Source: Microtetraspora sp. NBRC 13810
Lineage (GTDB): Bacteria; Actinomycetota; Actinomycetes; Streptosporangiales; Streptosporangiaceae
NCBI RefSeq assembly: GCF_030268685.1
Contig: NZ_BSRQ01000004.1
Location: forward strand, 62,001 to 126,000
Direction: 5' to 3'
DNA length: 64,000 nt
Shown: positions 7,026-15,645 of the stretch, piece after piece
Layout: every line of letters begins with the position of its first letter
Numbering within the stretch: position 1 is the stretch's first letter
Notes under the pieces: generated by a model
What the model was told of the DNA's origin: nothing
The model's input: only the letters and a program-made list of their open reading frames with translations
The model's database searches: none
Position numbers and translations under genes: made by a program

Positions 7026-9257
7026 GTGGGCAGGTCAGAGGAGAGCCGGGACGCGGGCCCCGAGAAGCCCGGTACCAACTTGGCCGCGGTGCTCGAACGC
7101 ATCACCTACGCCAACGAGGAGACCGGGTACACCATCGCCCGGGTGGCCACCGAGCGCGGCGGGGCGGAGCTGGTGACCGTGGTGGGGCCGCTGCTGGGCG
7201 CGCAGGTGGGGGAGTCGCTGCGGCTGACCGGCCGGTGGACCTCCCACCCCCGCTACGGCAGGCAGTTCGAGGTGTGGTCCTACGTGACCGTGCTGCCGGC
7301 CACCGTGCAGGGCATCCAGCGATACCTCGGCTCCGGCCTGATCAAGGGCATCGGCCCGAAGATGGCCGAGCGCATCGTGGACCACTTCGGCACCGCCACC
7401 CTCGACGTCATCGAGAAGGAACCGGCCCGCCTCGTCGAAGTACCCGGCCTGGGCCCCAAACGCACCAAGATGATCGCCGCCGCCTGGGAGGAACAGAAGA
7501 TCATCAAAGAGGTGATGATCTTCCTCCAGGGGGTCGGCGTGTCCACCTCGATCGCCGTGCGGATCTTCAAGGAGTACGGCGAGCGGTCCATCGACGTCGT
7601 ACGCGGCGAGCCGTACCGGCTGGCCGACGATGTGTGGGGGATCGGCTTCAAGACCGCCGACACCATCGCCCAGGCCGTCGGCATCCCGCACGACAGCCCC
7701 GAGCGGGTCAAGGCCGGGCTGCGGTACACGCTGTCCCAGGCGGCCGACGACGGCCACTGCTACCTGCCGGCGCCCAACCTGACCGGGGACGCGGTGAAGA
7801 TCCTCGACGTGCCCGCCGACCTGGTCGCCTCCTGCCTGGAAGAGCTGGTCGCCGACGAGGGCGTGGTCCGCGAGGAGATCCCGGTGGCCGAGGGGGCGGT
7901 GCCCGCGGTCTACCTGGTGCCCTTCCAGCGGGCCGAGCTGTCACTGGCCGGTTCGCTGCTCAGGCTGCTCAACACCGGCCGCGACCGGCTGCCCGCCTTC
8001 ACCGGGGTCGACTGGGACCGCGCCCTGGCCTGGCTGCGCGGCCAGACCGGCGCCGACCTGGCCCCCGAGCAGGCCCAGGCCGTACGGCTGGCGCTGACCG
8101 CCAAGGTCGCGGTGCTGACCGGCGGCCCCGGCTGCGGCAAGTCCTTCACCGTGCGCTCCATCGTCACCCTGGCCCAGGCCAAGAAGGCCAAGGTGATCCT
8201 GGCCGCGCCCACCGGCCGGGCCGCCAAACGGCTGTCGGAGCTGACCGGCCACGAGGCCACCACCGTGCACCGGCTGCTGCAACTGCGCCCCGGCGGCGAC
8301 GCCTCCTTCGACCGGGACAACCCGCTGGACGCCGACCTCGTCGTCGTCGACGAGGCGTCGATGCTGGACCTGCTGCTGGCCAACAAGCTCGTCAAGGCCG
8401 TGCCGCCCGGAACGCACCTGCTGTTCGTGGGCGACGTGGACCAGCTCCCCTCCGTCGGCGCCGGGGAGGTCCTGCGCGACCTGCTGGCCGCCGAGGAGAT
8501 CCCCAGGGTCCGGCTGACCCAGATCTTCCGCCAGGCCCAGCAGTCCGGCGTCGTCGTCAACGCCCACCGGATCAACACCGGCCTGTCCCCGATCCTGGCC
8601 GGCATGGAGGACTTCTTCCTGTTCCCCTGCGAGGACCCCGAGGAGATCGCCAAACTCACCGTCGACGTCGTGGCCCGCCGCATCCCGCGCAGGTTCGGCC
8701 TGGACCCGCGCCGCGACGTGCAGGTGCTCGCCCCGATGCACCGCGGCGCCGCCGGCGCCGGCGCGCTGAACAACGCGCTGCAGGAGGCCATCACCCCCGC
8801 CCGCGAGGGCCTGCCGGAACGCCGCTACGGCGGGCGGGTGTTCCGCATCGGCGACAAGGTCACCCAGCTGCGCAACAACTACGACAAGGGCACGGCCGGG
8901 GTGTTCAACGGCACCGTCGGCGTGGTGACCGACATCCGCCCCGACGACCAGTCCCTGACCGTCCGCACCGACGAGGACGAGAACGTCGATTACGCCTTCG
9001 ACGAACTCGACGAGCTGGCCCACGCCTACGCGGTGTCCATCCACCGCTCCCAGGGCAGCGAATACCCCGCCGTGGTCGTCCCGCTGGCCACCTCCGCCTG
9101 GATGATGCTCCAGCGCAACCTGCTCTACACGGCGGTCACCCGGGCCAAGCGCCTCGTGGTGATCGTCGGCTCGCGCCGCGCGCTGACCCAGGCCGTGCGC
9201 ACCAAGGGCGCCGGCCGCCGCCACACCGGCCTCACCCACCGCGTGCACACCCTGTGA
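7026..9257 (+). CDS. recD2: ATP-dependent DNA helicase RecD2
   Basis: A 743-aa SF1B 5'-3' helicase. The N-terminus has the OB-like and helix-hairpin-helix region of RecD2 (YLGSGLIKGIGPKMAERIV and LVEVPGLGPKRTKMI). Walker A is GGPGCGKS with the Lys at residue 372, Walker B VVVDEASMLD, and the C-terminal UvrD-like domain ends in AYAVSIHRSQGSEYPAVVVPL and LLYTAVTRAKRLVVIVG. RecD2 proteins work outside RecBCD in DNA repair and fork processing. GTG start at 7026 with no obvious ribosome site; the transcript may be leaderless. Confidence 0.95.
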   Translation: MGRSEESRDAGPEKPGTNLAAVLERITYANEETGYTIARVATERGGAELVTVVGPLLGAQVGESLRLTGRWTSHPRYGRQFEVWSYVTVLPATVQGIQRYLGSGLIKGIGPKMAERIVDHFGTATLDVIEKEPARLVEVPGLGPKRTKMIAAAWEEQKIIKEVMIFLQGVGVSTSIAVRIFKEYGERSIDVVRGEPYRLADDVWGIGFKTADTIAQAVGIPHDSPERVKAGLRYTLSQAADDGHCYLPAPNLTGDAVKILDVPADLVASCLEELVADEGVVREEIPVAEGAVPAVYLVPFQRAELSLAGSLLRLLNTGRDRLPAFTGVDWDRALAWLRGQTGADLAPEQAQAVRLALTAKVAVLTGGPGCGKSFTVRSIVTLAQAKKAKVILAAPTGRAAKRLSELTGHEATTVHRLLQLRPGGDASFDRDNPLDADLVVVDEASMLDLLLANKLVKAVPPGTHLLFVGDVDQLPSVGAGEVLRDLLAAEEIPRVRLTQIFRQAQQSGVVVNAHRINTGLSPILAGMEDFFLFPCEDPEEIAKLTVDVVARRIPRRFGLDPRRDVQVLAPMHRGAAGAGALNNALQEAITPAREGLPERRYGGRVFRIGDKVTQLRNNYDKGTAGVFNGTVGVVTDIRPDDQSLTVRTDEDENVDYAFDELDELAHAYAVSIHRSQGSEYPAVVVPLATSAWMMLQRNLLYTAVTRAKRLVVIVGSRRALTQAVRTKGAGRRHTGLTHRVHTL

Positions 9258-9499
9258 CATCGCCGGCCCCGCCCCAGAAAAAGGCGCTTCTTTGTAAACC
9301 TTTGGGACGGTTGAGGCGTCTACTTTAAGGGGACCCTCCGAGGGTGCCGGGCGTCGACGCGGGCCCGGTGGCCGACGGCGGATCGACCTCCCGGTTTCGG
9401 CCCACCGAATACGCGCTCAAAAGCCCACATAAGGTGTGCGCGAGCGCAGGGGTCCCCATTAGGGTTTTAGAGCACCTTTGGCTTAGTGGGGGAGTAGTC

Positions 9500-10684
9500 G
9501 TGATAACACTTGATCGTTGGAAGAGGCCACTGGCCGGGGTTGCCTTGGCCGTCGCCGTGACGCTCACCGCCTCATGCTCGGCGGGCGACCCGGCGGCGAC
9601 GACCCCAGCGGCCTCGGAGGAGACCACCTCCCCGGCACCCACGATCAAGATCAGTCCCGCCGAGGGCGCCACGAAGGTGCGCCCCGACAAACGGGTCGTC
9701 GTCACCGCCGCGGGCGGCGCGTTGCAGGAAGTGACCCTCACCGCAGGGGACGAAGAGATCGAAGGCCGCTTCGACGAGGGCAAGACCCGCTGGGTATCCA
9801 GCGGCACACTCCAGCCCTCCACCGAATACACCGTGAACGCCACGGCCGAAGGCACCGGCGGCCCCGCACAGGCCACCAGCGCCTTCACCACACTCAAACC
9901 CGCCAGGCAACTGACGATCGCCGACGTGACCCCCAACGTGAAGGGCGAGGAGGTCGGCGTGGGGGCGCCGATCATCGTCACCTTCAGCCAGCCCGTGGCC
10001 GAAAAAGCCGCCGTGGAGAAGGCACTGCACGTCGAAGCCGAAAAGCCGGTCAAGGGCGCCTGGCGGTGGATCGGCGACAACCAGGCGATCTACCGCACCG
10101 AGAAGTACTGGCCCGCCCACCAGAAGGTCACCTTCACCGCCGACCTCGCCGGCGTCCGCGCCGCCAAGGACATGTACGGCGTCAAAGACACCAAGACCGT
10201 CATCACCATCGGCGCCAAGCAGATCAGCACCGTCGACACCCGCAAACACACCATGATCGTCAAGCGGGACGGCAAGACCGTACAGAGGATGCTGATCAGC
10301 GCCGGCAAGGCCAACACCCGCGAATACACCACCACCAGCGGCGTCCACCTGACCATGGAGCGGGCCAACCCGGTACGGATGATCTCACCCGGCCGCAAGA
10401 AGGGCGACCCGGAATACTACGACGAGCTCATCGACCACGCCGTGCGGATCTCCAACTCCGGCGAGTACGTGCACGCCAAGAACAACGTCTGGGCCCAGGG
10501 CCGGCAGAACGTCAGCCACGGCTGCATCAACGCCCGCCCCGACCAGGCCAAGTGGTTCTACGAGAACTACCAGCGCGGCGACGTCGTGATCATCACCGGC
10601 ACCGACCGCGAGCTGGAATGGAACAACGGCTGGGGCTTCTGGCAGATGTCCTTCAAGCAATGGGCCAAGGGCAGCGCCCTGTGA
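9500..10684 (+). CDS. Lipoprotein L,D-transpeptidase (Ig-like + YkuD)
   Basis: A 394-aa cell-wall enzyme. A type II signal peptide (basic DRWKRP, hydrophobic run, lipobox LTASC) anchors it outside the membrane. Two Ig-like beta domains (~residues 50-245) lead to a YkuD catalytic domain whose active-site motif is SHGCIN, nucleophile Cys342. It should form 3-3 cross-links in peptidoglycan. The start is the GTG at 9500 after GGGGGAG; longer in-frame extension upstream lacks a signal. The 242-bp leader upstream holds a TTTACAAAG-like element on the minus strand (9290-9298) and no gene. Confidence 0.92.
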   Translation: MITLDRWKRPLAGVALAVAVTLTASCSAGDPAATTPAASEETTSPAPTIKISPAEGATKVRPDKRVVVTAAGGALQEVTLTAGDEEIEGRFDEGKTRWVSSGTLQPSTEYTVNATAEGTGGPAQATSAFTTLKPARQLTIADVTPNVKGEEVGVGAPIIVTFSQPVAEKAAVEKALHVEAEKPVKGAWRWIGDNQAIYRTEKYWPAHQKVTFTADLAGVRAAKDMYGVKDTKTVITIGAKQISTVDTRKHTMIVKRDGKTVQRMLISAGKANTREYTTTSGVHLTMERANPVRMISPGRKKGDPEYYDELIDHAVRISNSGEYVHAKNNVWAQGRQNVSHGCINARPDQAKWFYENYQRGDVVIITGTDRELEWNNGWGFWQMSFKQWAKGSAL

Positions 10685-10700
10685 CACCCTGACACCCAAA

Positions 10701-10738
10701 AAAAGGGGGGAGGCCCGGTCGCGGGCCTCCCCCCTTTT
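10701..10738. terminator. Bidirectional intrinsic terminator
   Basis: A perfect 17-bp stem (10701-10717 with 10722-10738) and a 4-nt loop, with A-run on one side and TTTT on the other, between the convergent transpeptidase and radical SAM genes. It can serve both strands. Confidence 0.9.
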
Positions 10739-10751
10739 CTTTCTCACACGC

Positions 10752-11753
10752 TCACAGCAACGCCAGCTGCGGAAAACGCGGCCCCGCCGGCGGAACCACC
10801 GGCCGCGCGACACCCAGCCCGTAGACCCGGGCCAGCGCGGCCACCTCCGCACACACCCGCTCCGCATACGCGGCATCCGGCCGCCCCACCCGGTCATACA
10901 ACTCCGCATAACGCGGCACCAGACCCGGATGATCGGCCTCCAGCCACCGCATGTACCACTCCCGCGTCCCCGGCGGCAGCCGCAGCACCACCGGCCTCAC
11001 CCCACCCGCCCCCGCCGCCGCGATCCGCCGCACCGTGGCGGCCAACTGGTCCGGCGAATCGGTCAGCAACGGCAGGATCGGCCCCATCACCGCCTCAGCC
11101 GGCACCCCCCGCTCGGCCAGCGCCGACAACAACTCCAACCGCCGCTGCGCGCTCGGCGCCCCCGGCTCCACCACCCGCCGGATCCGCTCGTCCACGAACG
11201 CCACCGACACCGACACTGCCGCATCGGCCACCGACGCCGCCTGCGCCAGCACCTCCGCATCCCGCAACACCAGCGAACTCTTCGTGTACACCCGAAACGA
11301 CGCCCCGGCATCCCGCAACGCCGCCAGCACCCCGGGCATCAGCCGATAACGCTCCTCGGCCACCTGATAACAGTCACCGCTGACCCCCACCGCCAGCGCC
11401 CGCCCCCGCCCATCGGCGGCCAACTCGGCACGCAACCGCGCCGCGACATCGGTCTTGACCACGATGCCGGTCTCGAAACCACTCCCGGTGTCCAACCCCA
11501 ACCGGCGATGACCGCTCCGCGCGCCGCAATGCCGGCACGCGTGCCCGCACCCGCGGTAAGGGTTGACCGCCCACTCCTGCGGCAGCCCCGTCTCCGCAGG
11601 CACCCGCTCGATCGCCGACCGGGCCCGCACCTCGTAGAAGGTGGTGCCCTCCGCCCGCCGCACCGTCGCCCGCCGCTCGATCCGCGGCCGGTCGTCACGG
11701 ACCTCAAGGAGCGGAAGCGCGTCCCCATGCATGCGCACCAGTGGAACACGCAT
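10752..11753 (-). CDS. Radical SAM protein, Rv2578c/spore-photolyase-like
   Basis: 333 aa. The 4Fe-4S motif is CGHACRHC (Cx3Cx2C) in the context NPYRGCGHACRHCGARSGH, followed by VVKTDVAARLRAEL and GVSGDCYQVAEERY, the layout of the Rv2578c radical SAM family. The residue before the third Cys is His where relatives usually have Tyr or Phe, and the next is Gly. Function of the family is unproven. I start it at ATG 11753 (GGGAG upstream); an earlier start at 11825 would run into the divergent aminotransferase. Confidence 0.85.
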   Translation of the reverse strand: MRVPLVRMHGDALPLLEVRDDRPRIERRATVRRAEGTTFYEVRARSAIERVPAETGLPQEWAVNPYRGCGHACRHCGARSGHRRLGLDTGSGFETGIVVKTDVAARLRAELAADGRGRALAVGVSGDCYQVAEERYRLMPGVLAALRDAGASFRVYTKSSLVLRDAEVLAQAASVADAAVSVSVAFVDERIRRVVEPGAPSAQRRLELLSALAERGVPAEAVMGPILPLLTDSPDQLAATVRRIAAAGAGGVRPVVLRLPPGTREWYMRWLEADHPGLVPRYAELYDRVGRPDAAYAERVCAEVAALARVYGLGVARPVVPPAGPRFPQLALL

Positions 11754-11806
11754 TCGACTCCCGGGGCAAGCGTTTCGCCACCAACCGTGCCGCATAAAGT
11801 GATCAC

Positions 11807-12865
11807 ATGGACCTCGAACAGGCACGCCGGCTCTGGAACCCCACCCCCGGCTGGCTCAACACCGCCAGCTACGGCCTGCCACCCCGCACCACCCTCGAAG
11901 AGCTCAGCCGCGTCCTCACCGAATGGCACCACGGCAGCACCGACTGGCACACCTGGGACACCTCCACCCACCGCGCCAGAGCAGCCTTCGCCGCCCTCAC
12001 CGGCGCACCCGCCGCCGACATCGCCCTCGGCGCCACCACCTCCCAAATGCTGTCCACCGTGGCCACCGCCCTGCCCGCCGGCGCCACCGTGCTCGCCCCG
12101 CAGGAAGAGTTCACCTCCAACCTCTTCCCCTGGGCCGTCGCCGCCCACCTGCGCACCGTCCCGCTGGACCGCGTCGCCGACAGCATCGACGCCGGCACCA
12201 CCCTGGTCGCCTTCAGCCTCGTCCAGTCGGCCACCGGCCAGATCGCCCCCGTCCAGGACATCCTCACCGCCGCCCGCGACCACGACGCCCTCGTCGTCAC
12301 CGACGCCACCCAGGCGGTCGGCTGGCTCCCCGTCGACGCCACCCGCTTCGACGCCCTGGTCTGCTCCGCCTACAAATGGCTCATGGCCCCGCGCGGCGCC
12401 GCCTACGCCTACCTCGCCCCCCGCCTGCGCGAACGGCTGCGCCCCATCGCCGCCAACTGGTACGCCGGAGCAGACCCCGGCGGCTCCTACTACGGCCCCC
12501 CGCTTCGGCTGCGCGACGACGCCGCCGGCTTCGACCTGTCACCCGCCTGGTTCAGCCAGGTCGGCGCCGCCGTCACCCTGGAACTCCTCGGCCGGATCGG
12601 CGTCGAGCACGTCCACGCCCACAACACCGCACTGGCCGCCCGCTTCCGCCACGAACTCGGCCTGCCCCCCACCGACAGCGCCACCGACAGCGCCACCGGC
12701 AGCGCCACCGGCAGCGCCATCGTCACCGCCGACATCCCCGACGCCGAGGAACGCCTGCGCAACGCCGGAGTACGCGCCGCCGTACGGGCCGGACGACTCC
12801 GCGCCTCCTTCCACCTCTACTCCACCCAGGCCGACGTGGACCTCGCCCTGAACGCCCTCACCTGA
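11807..12865 (+). CDS. Class V aminotransferase-like PLP enzyme
   Basis: A 352-aa fold-type I PLP protein. WLNTASYGLPP starts the domain, ALGATTSQMLSTVA is the cofactor phosphate loop, VVTDATQAVGW has the PLP-binding Asp, and SAYKWLMAP carries the Schiff-base Lys. It is related to but clearly distinct from the enzyme at 1.4-2.6 kb. A Thr-Asp/Gly-Ser-Ala repeat near residues 289-304 is encoded by a four-copy 12-bp minisatellite. It diverges from the radical SAM gene with 53 bp between starts. Substrate unknown. Confidence 0.85.
   Translation: MDLEQARRLWNPTPGWLNTASYGLPPRTTLEELSRVLTEWHHGSTDWHTWDTSTHRARAAFAALTGAPAADIALGATTSQMLSTVATALPAGATVLAPQEEFTSNLFPWAVAAHLRTVPLDRVADSIDAGTTLVAFSLVQSATGQIAPVQDILTAARDHDALVVTDATQAVGWLPVDATRFDALVCSAYKWLMAPRGAAYAYLAPRLRERLRPIAANWYAGADPGGSYYGPPLRLRDDAAGFDLSPAWFSQVGAAVTLELLGRIGVEHVHAHNTALAARFRHELGLPPTDSATDSATGSATGSAIVTADIPDAEERLRNAGVRAAVRAGRLRASFHLYSTQADVDLALNALT
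12671..12718 (+). repeat. In-frame 12-bp minisatellite, four copies
   Basis: Two copies of ACCGACAGCGCC followed by two of ACCGGCAGCGCC inside the aminotransferase gene, encoding (Thr-Asp/Gly-Ser-Ala)4. Copy-number change would stay in frame. Confidence 0.95.
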
Positions 12866-12878
12866 ACCACTCCGGCGC

Positions 12879-13682
12879 TCAGGGCAGCAGCAGCCGCTCC
12901 AGCCGCCGCGCCGCGAACACCAGCCCGGCCACCGCCATCACCACCAGATAACCGGCATGCACCAGCAGCCCCCACCCCAGATCGCCCAGCACCACCCCGC
13001 GCACCAGCTCCACCGACTGGTACAACGGCGTGGCCCACACCACCACCTGAAGCACCCCCGGATAGTCCGCCACCGGGGAGAAAGTCCCCGAGAACAGGAA
13101 CAACGCGAACTGCCCCGTGCTGAGCAGGTCGAAATCCTGCCAGCCGCGCATCAGCGTCGAGATCGCCATGCCCGCCGCCCCGAACGCCAGCCCCACCAGG
13201 ATCGTCACCGGGAACGCCGCCAGCGCCCACCACGGCGCCGCCAGCCCCAGAGCCACCATCACCCCGAGGAACACCCCGGTGTACAGCGACCCGCGCACCA
13301 GCGCCCACACCAGCTCCCCGAAGGCGATCTCCATCGGCCGCACCGGGGTGGCCAGGACCGCCTCGAAGGTCTTCATGTACTTCATCTTGAAGAAGAAGTT
13401 GAACGTCGTCTCAGACAGCGCCCCCGACATCGCCGAGACCGCCAGCATCGCCGGAGCCACGAACACCGCGTAGGGCACCATCCGGTCCGCGTCCAGCGGC
13501 ACCTCGCCCACCAGCGCGCCCACGCCCACGCCGATCGACAACAGGTACAGCAACGGCTCGAAGAACCCCGACACCAGCACCAGCCAGTACGACGGCCCCG
13601 ACCGCAACGCCCCCACGTTGCGGCCGATCACCGCCCCGACCCGCACCGGGGAGATCCGCATCGCCAGCAAGGTCGTCACCAC
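12879..13682 (-). CDS. ABC-2 type exporter permease
   Basis: A 267-aa integral membrane protein with about six hydrophobic segments (e.g. LVLVSGFFEPLLYLLSIGVGVGALVG, LYTGVFLGVMVALGLAAPWW, AGYLVVMAVAGLVFAARRLERLL), NodJ/DrrB type. MPRMEI-like motif RPMEIAFGELVWALVRG is the usual ABC-2 signature region. Start GTG 13682, 6 bp after the stop of the upstream permease gene. It forms a heteromeric exporter with the next two genes. Confidence 0.88.
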   Translation of the reverse strand: MVTTLLAMRISPVRVGAVIGRNVGALRSGPSYWLVLVSGFFEPLLYLLSIGVGVGALVGEVPLDADRMVPYAVFVAPAMLAVSAMSGALSETTFNFFFKMKYMKTFEAVLATPVRPMEIAFGELVWALVRGSLYTGVFLGVMVALGLAAPWWALAAFPVTILVGLAFGAAGMAISTLMRGWQDFDLLSTGQFALFLFSGTFSPVADYPGVLQVVVWATPLYQSVELVRGVVLGDLGWGLLVHAGYLVVMAVAGLVFAARRLERLLLP

Positions 13683-13688
13683 GGCGCC

Positions 13689-14447
13689 TCAGTCCTCAAG
13701 TCGCTTACGGAAAGCACGGTTGGCCCACCACAGCCCGGCCACCGCGAACACCGCCAGGCACGCCACATGCGCGGCCACCGGCCACGGGGGAGCGCCACCC
13801 AGCGTCGCCGCCCGGCACAGCTCCACCGCGTGCCACAGCGGCGAGACGTAGGCCAGCGGGCGCACCAGCCCGGGCAACTGCTCGACCGGGAAGAACACCC
13901 CGGCGAACAACGTCGAAGGGATCATCACGAACCGGAACAGCAGCGCGAAATAGCTGTCATGCTCCACCGTCGCCGCGAACGCCGTCACCGGCGCGGCCAC
14001 CGCGAGCCCCAGCAGCGCGCACACCAGCGGCGTGACCAGCGCCCACGGCGAATGCAACGCCCCGAAGGCCGCACTCACCACGAGGAACACCACGACCGCC
14101 ACCTCGACCCGCAGCAGCACATAAAGCAACCAGCCGCGCAGCATGTCCCAGATGTCCACCGGCGTGGCCCGCATCGCGTGGTAGGACCGCACCCACCGGA
14201 AGTCGCCCAGGACCGTGTAGGTGCACTCGCCCACGCCGATCTGGAAGGCGGTGGAGGCCAGCACACCCGGCACGATCCACGACAAATAGTCCGTCCCGCC
14301 GATCCCGCCGACGTAACCACCCACCCCCAGGCCGATGCTGAGGACGAACAACACCGGCAACACCACGGAGGAGAACACCGAGGCCCGCCACAACCGCCGG
14401 TACAGCAGGAGGTTGCGCTCCAGCACGGCCAGCGTCGGATGCGCCAT
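13689..14447 (-). CDS. ABC-2 type exporter permease
   Basis: 252 aa, about six membrane segments (SVVLPVLFVLSIGLGVGGYVG, LRVEVAVVVFLVVSAAFG, PLVCALLGLAVAAPVTAF) with ATPVDIWDMLRGWLLYVLLR as the ABC-2 signature region. It begins 3 bp after the ATPase stop, so the three genes form one operon. Together the two permeases make the membrane channel; they are paralogues of each other. Confidence 0.88.
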   Translation of the reverse strand: MAHPTLAVLERNLLLYRRLWRASVFSSVVLPVLFVLSIGLGVGGYVGGIGGTDYLSWIVPGVLASTAFQIGVGECTYTVLGDFRWVRSYHAMRATPVDIWDMLRGWLLYVLLRVEVAVVVFLVVSAAFGALHSPWALVTPLVCALLGLAVAAPVTAFAATVEHDSYFALLFRFVMIPSTLFAGVFFPVEQLPGLVRPLAYVSPLWHAVELCRAATLGGAPPWPVAAHVACLAVFAVAGLWWANRAFRKRLED

Positions 14448-14450
14448 CGC

Positions 14451-15380
14451 CTAGTCCACCAGCCTTCGGCCGGTCAGATGCAGGAACACGTCCTCCAGGG
14501 AGGAACGGCGCACCAGGACGCTGGAAGGCGCGAGCCCCCGCCGGTGCACCTCGGCCACCGCCGCGTCGCCGTCACCGGTGTACACCAGGATCCGGTCCGG
14601 CAGCGGGTCCACCCGCTCACCGACGCCCTCCAGCTTGCCCACCAGATCCGCCGGCCGCAGCACCCCGAACCGCAACTCCACCACCTCGGCCGTGGAATAC
14701 CGCTCGATCAGCGCCCGCGGGGACCCCTCGGCCACGATCCGCCCGCCGTCCATCACCACGAGCCGGTCGCACAACTGCTCGGCCTCGTCCATGTAGTGGG
14801 TGGTCAGGACAAGCGTCTTACCCTCCTGCTTGAGCCGGAACAGCCGCTCCCACAGCAGGTGACGGGCCTGCGGGTCCAGGCCGGTGGTCGGCTCGTCCAG
14901 CAGCACGAGGTCGGGGTCGTTGACCATCGCCCTGGCGATCGTCAACCGCCGTTTCATCCCGCCCGACAGCGGCTCCACCTGGCTCGCGGCCTTCTCGGTC
15001 AGCTGCGCGAACTCCAGAAGCTCCTCGGCCCGCCGCCGCGCCTCCTGCCGGGACAGCCCGAAATACCGCGCATAGGTCGTGAGGTTCTCCCGCACGCTCA
15101 GATCGGGGTCCAGGTTGTCCAGCTGCGGGCACACGCCCAGCCGGGCCCGGATCTCGCTGCCGTGCACCGCCGGGTCCTTCCCCAGGATGCGCAGCTCCCC
15201 GGCCGTCGGCATCGACACACACGCGATCATCCGCATCGTGGAGGACTTGCCCGCGCCGTTGGGCCCCAGGAACCCGAACGCCTCGCCGGGCGCCACCGAC
15301 ACGTCGATCCCGTCCACCGCGGTGAAGTCGCCGAAGCGCTTCACCAGTCCTCGCGCCTGGATCAAAGGTTGCTCTGACAC
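14451..15380 (-). CDS. ABC exporter ATPase, NodI/DrrA type
   Basis: 309 aa from GTG 15380. Walker A GPNGAGKSS, Q-loop VCPQLDNLDPDLSVREN, signature LSGGMKRRLTIARAM, Walker B LVLLDEPTTGLDP and switch His in LTTHYMDEAEQLC are all intact. The C-terminal extension is the NodI/DrrA kind. With its two permeases it should export a lipophilic compound, drug or lipo-oligosaccharide; substrate unknown. A GTG at 15392 and ATG at 15419 are alternative starts; none has a clear ribosome site. Confidence 0.9.
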   Translation of the reverse strand: MSEQPLIQARGLVKRFGDFTAVDGIDVSVAPGEAFGFLGPNGAGKSSTMRMIACVSMPTAGELRILGKDPAVHGSEIRARLGVCPQLDNLDPDLSVRENLTTYARYFGLSRQEARRRAEELLEFAQLTEKAASQVEPLSGGMKRRLTIARAMVNDPDLVLLDEPTTGLDPQARHLLWERLFRLKQEGKTLVLTTHYMDEAEQLCDRLVVMDGGRIVAEGSPRALIERYSTAEVVELRFGVLRPADLVGKLEGVGERVDPLPDRILVYTGDGDAAVAEVHRRGLAPSSVLVRRSSLEDVFLHLTGRRLVD

Positions 15381-15560
15381 GACCGATGACACTAGCCAAC
15401 GCCACCGACAGTAATGCAACGCCTTTTCCCCGGCCGGGCCCGGCCACGCCCACCCGCGGCGGCCCCGACCACCCTCGCGCGGCCGGTCACCCCGTGTGCT
15501 CGCACCGCCACCGCCACCCTCTGGTGATCCCCTGTGACTTGTGACACTCTGACACCGAAC

Positions 15561-15590
15561 ACAGTTTTAGAAACGAGTTCTAAGAACTGT
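15561..15590. promoter_or_regulatory. Nested inverted repeat, likely repressor operator
   Basis: ACAGTT (15561-15566) and AACTGT (15585-15590) flank TTAGAA-ACGAG-TTCTAA (15567-15583). It sits between the divergent ABC ATPase and MFS genes, 56 bp before the MFS start. The core resembles TetR-family operators of the KstR kind (TAGAAC..GTTCTA) but with one extra central base. Confidence 0.65.
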
Positions 15591-15645
15591 CCCCATGCCG
15601 CACGCCCCCGGCCGGCCCGGGGGAGCACCACAGCGGAGGAACGCG

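Noticed and set aside
9258-9499. Possible riboswitch (c-di-AMP, ydaO type) before the L,D-transpeptidase
   Set aside because: Such switches often precede actinobacterial cell-wall genes, but I could not find the conserved core blocks here.
12671-12718. CRISPR array
   Set aside because: The units are 12 bp, contiguous without spacers, and in frame within a gene. No cas gene is in the window, and the TPR-CHAT protein alone is not evidence of a type III-E system.
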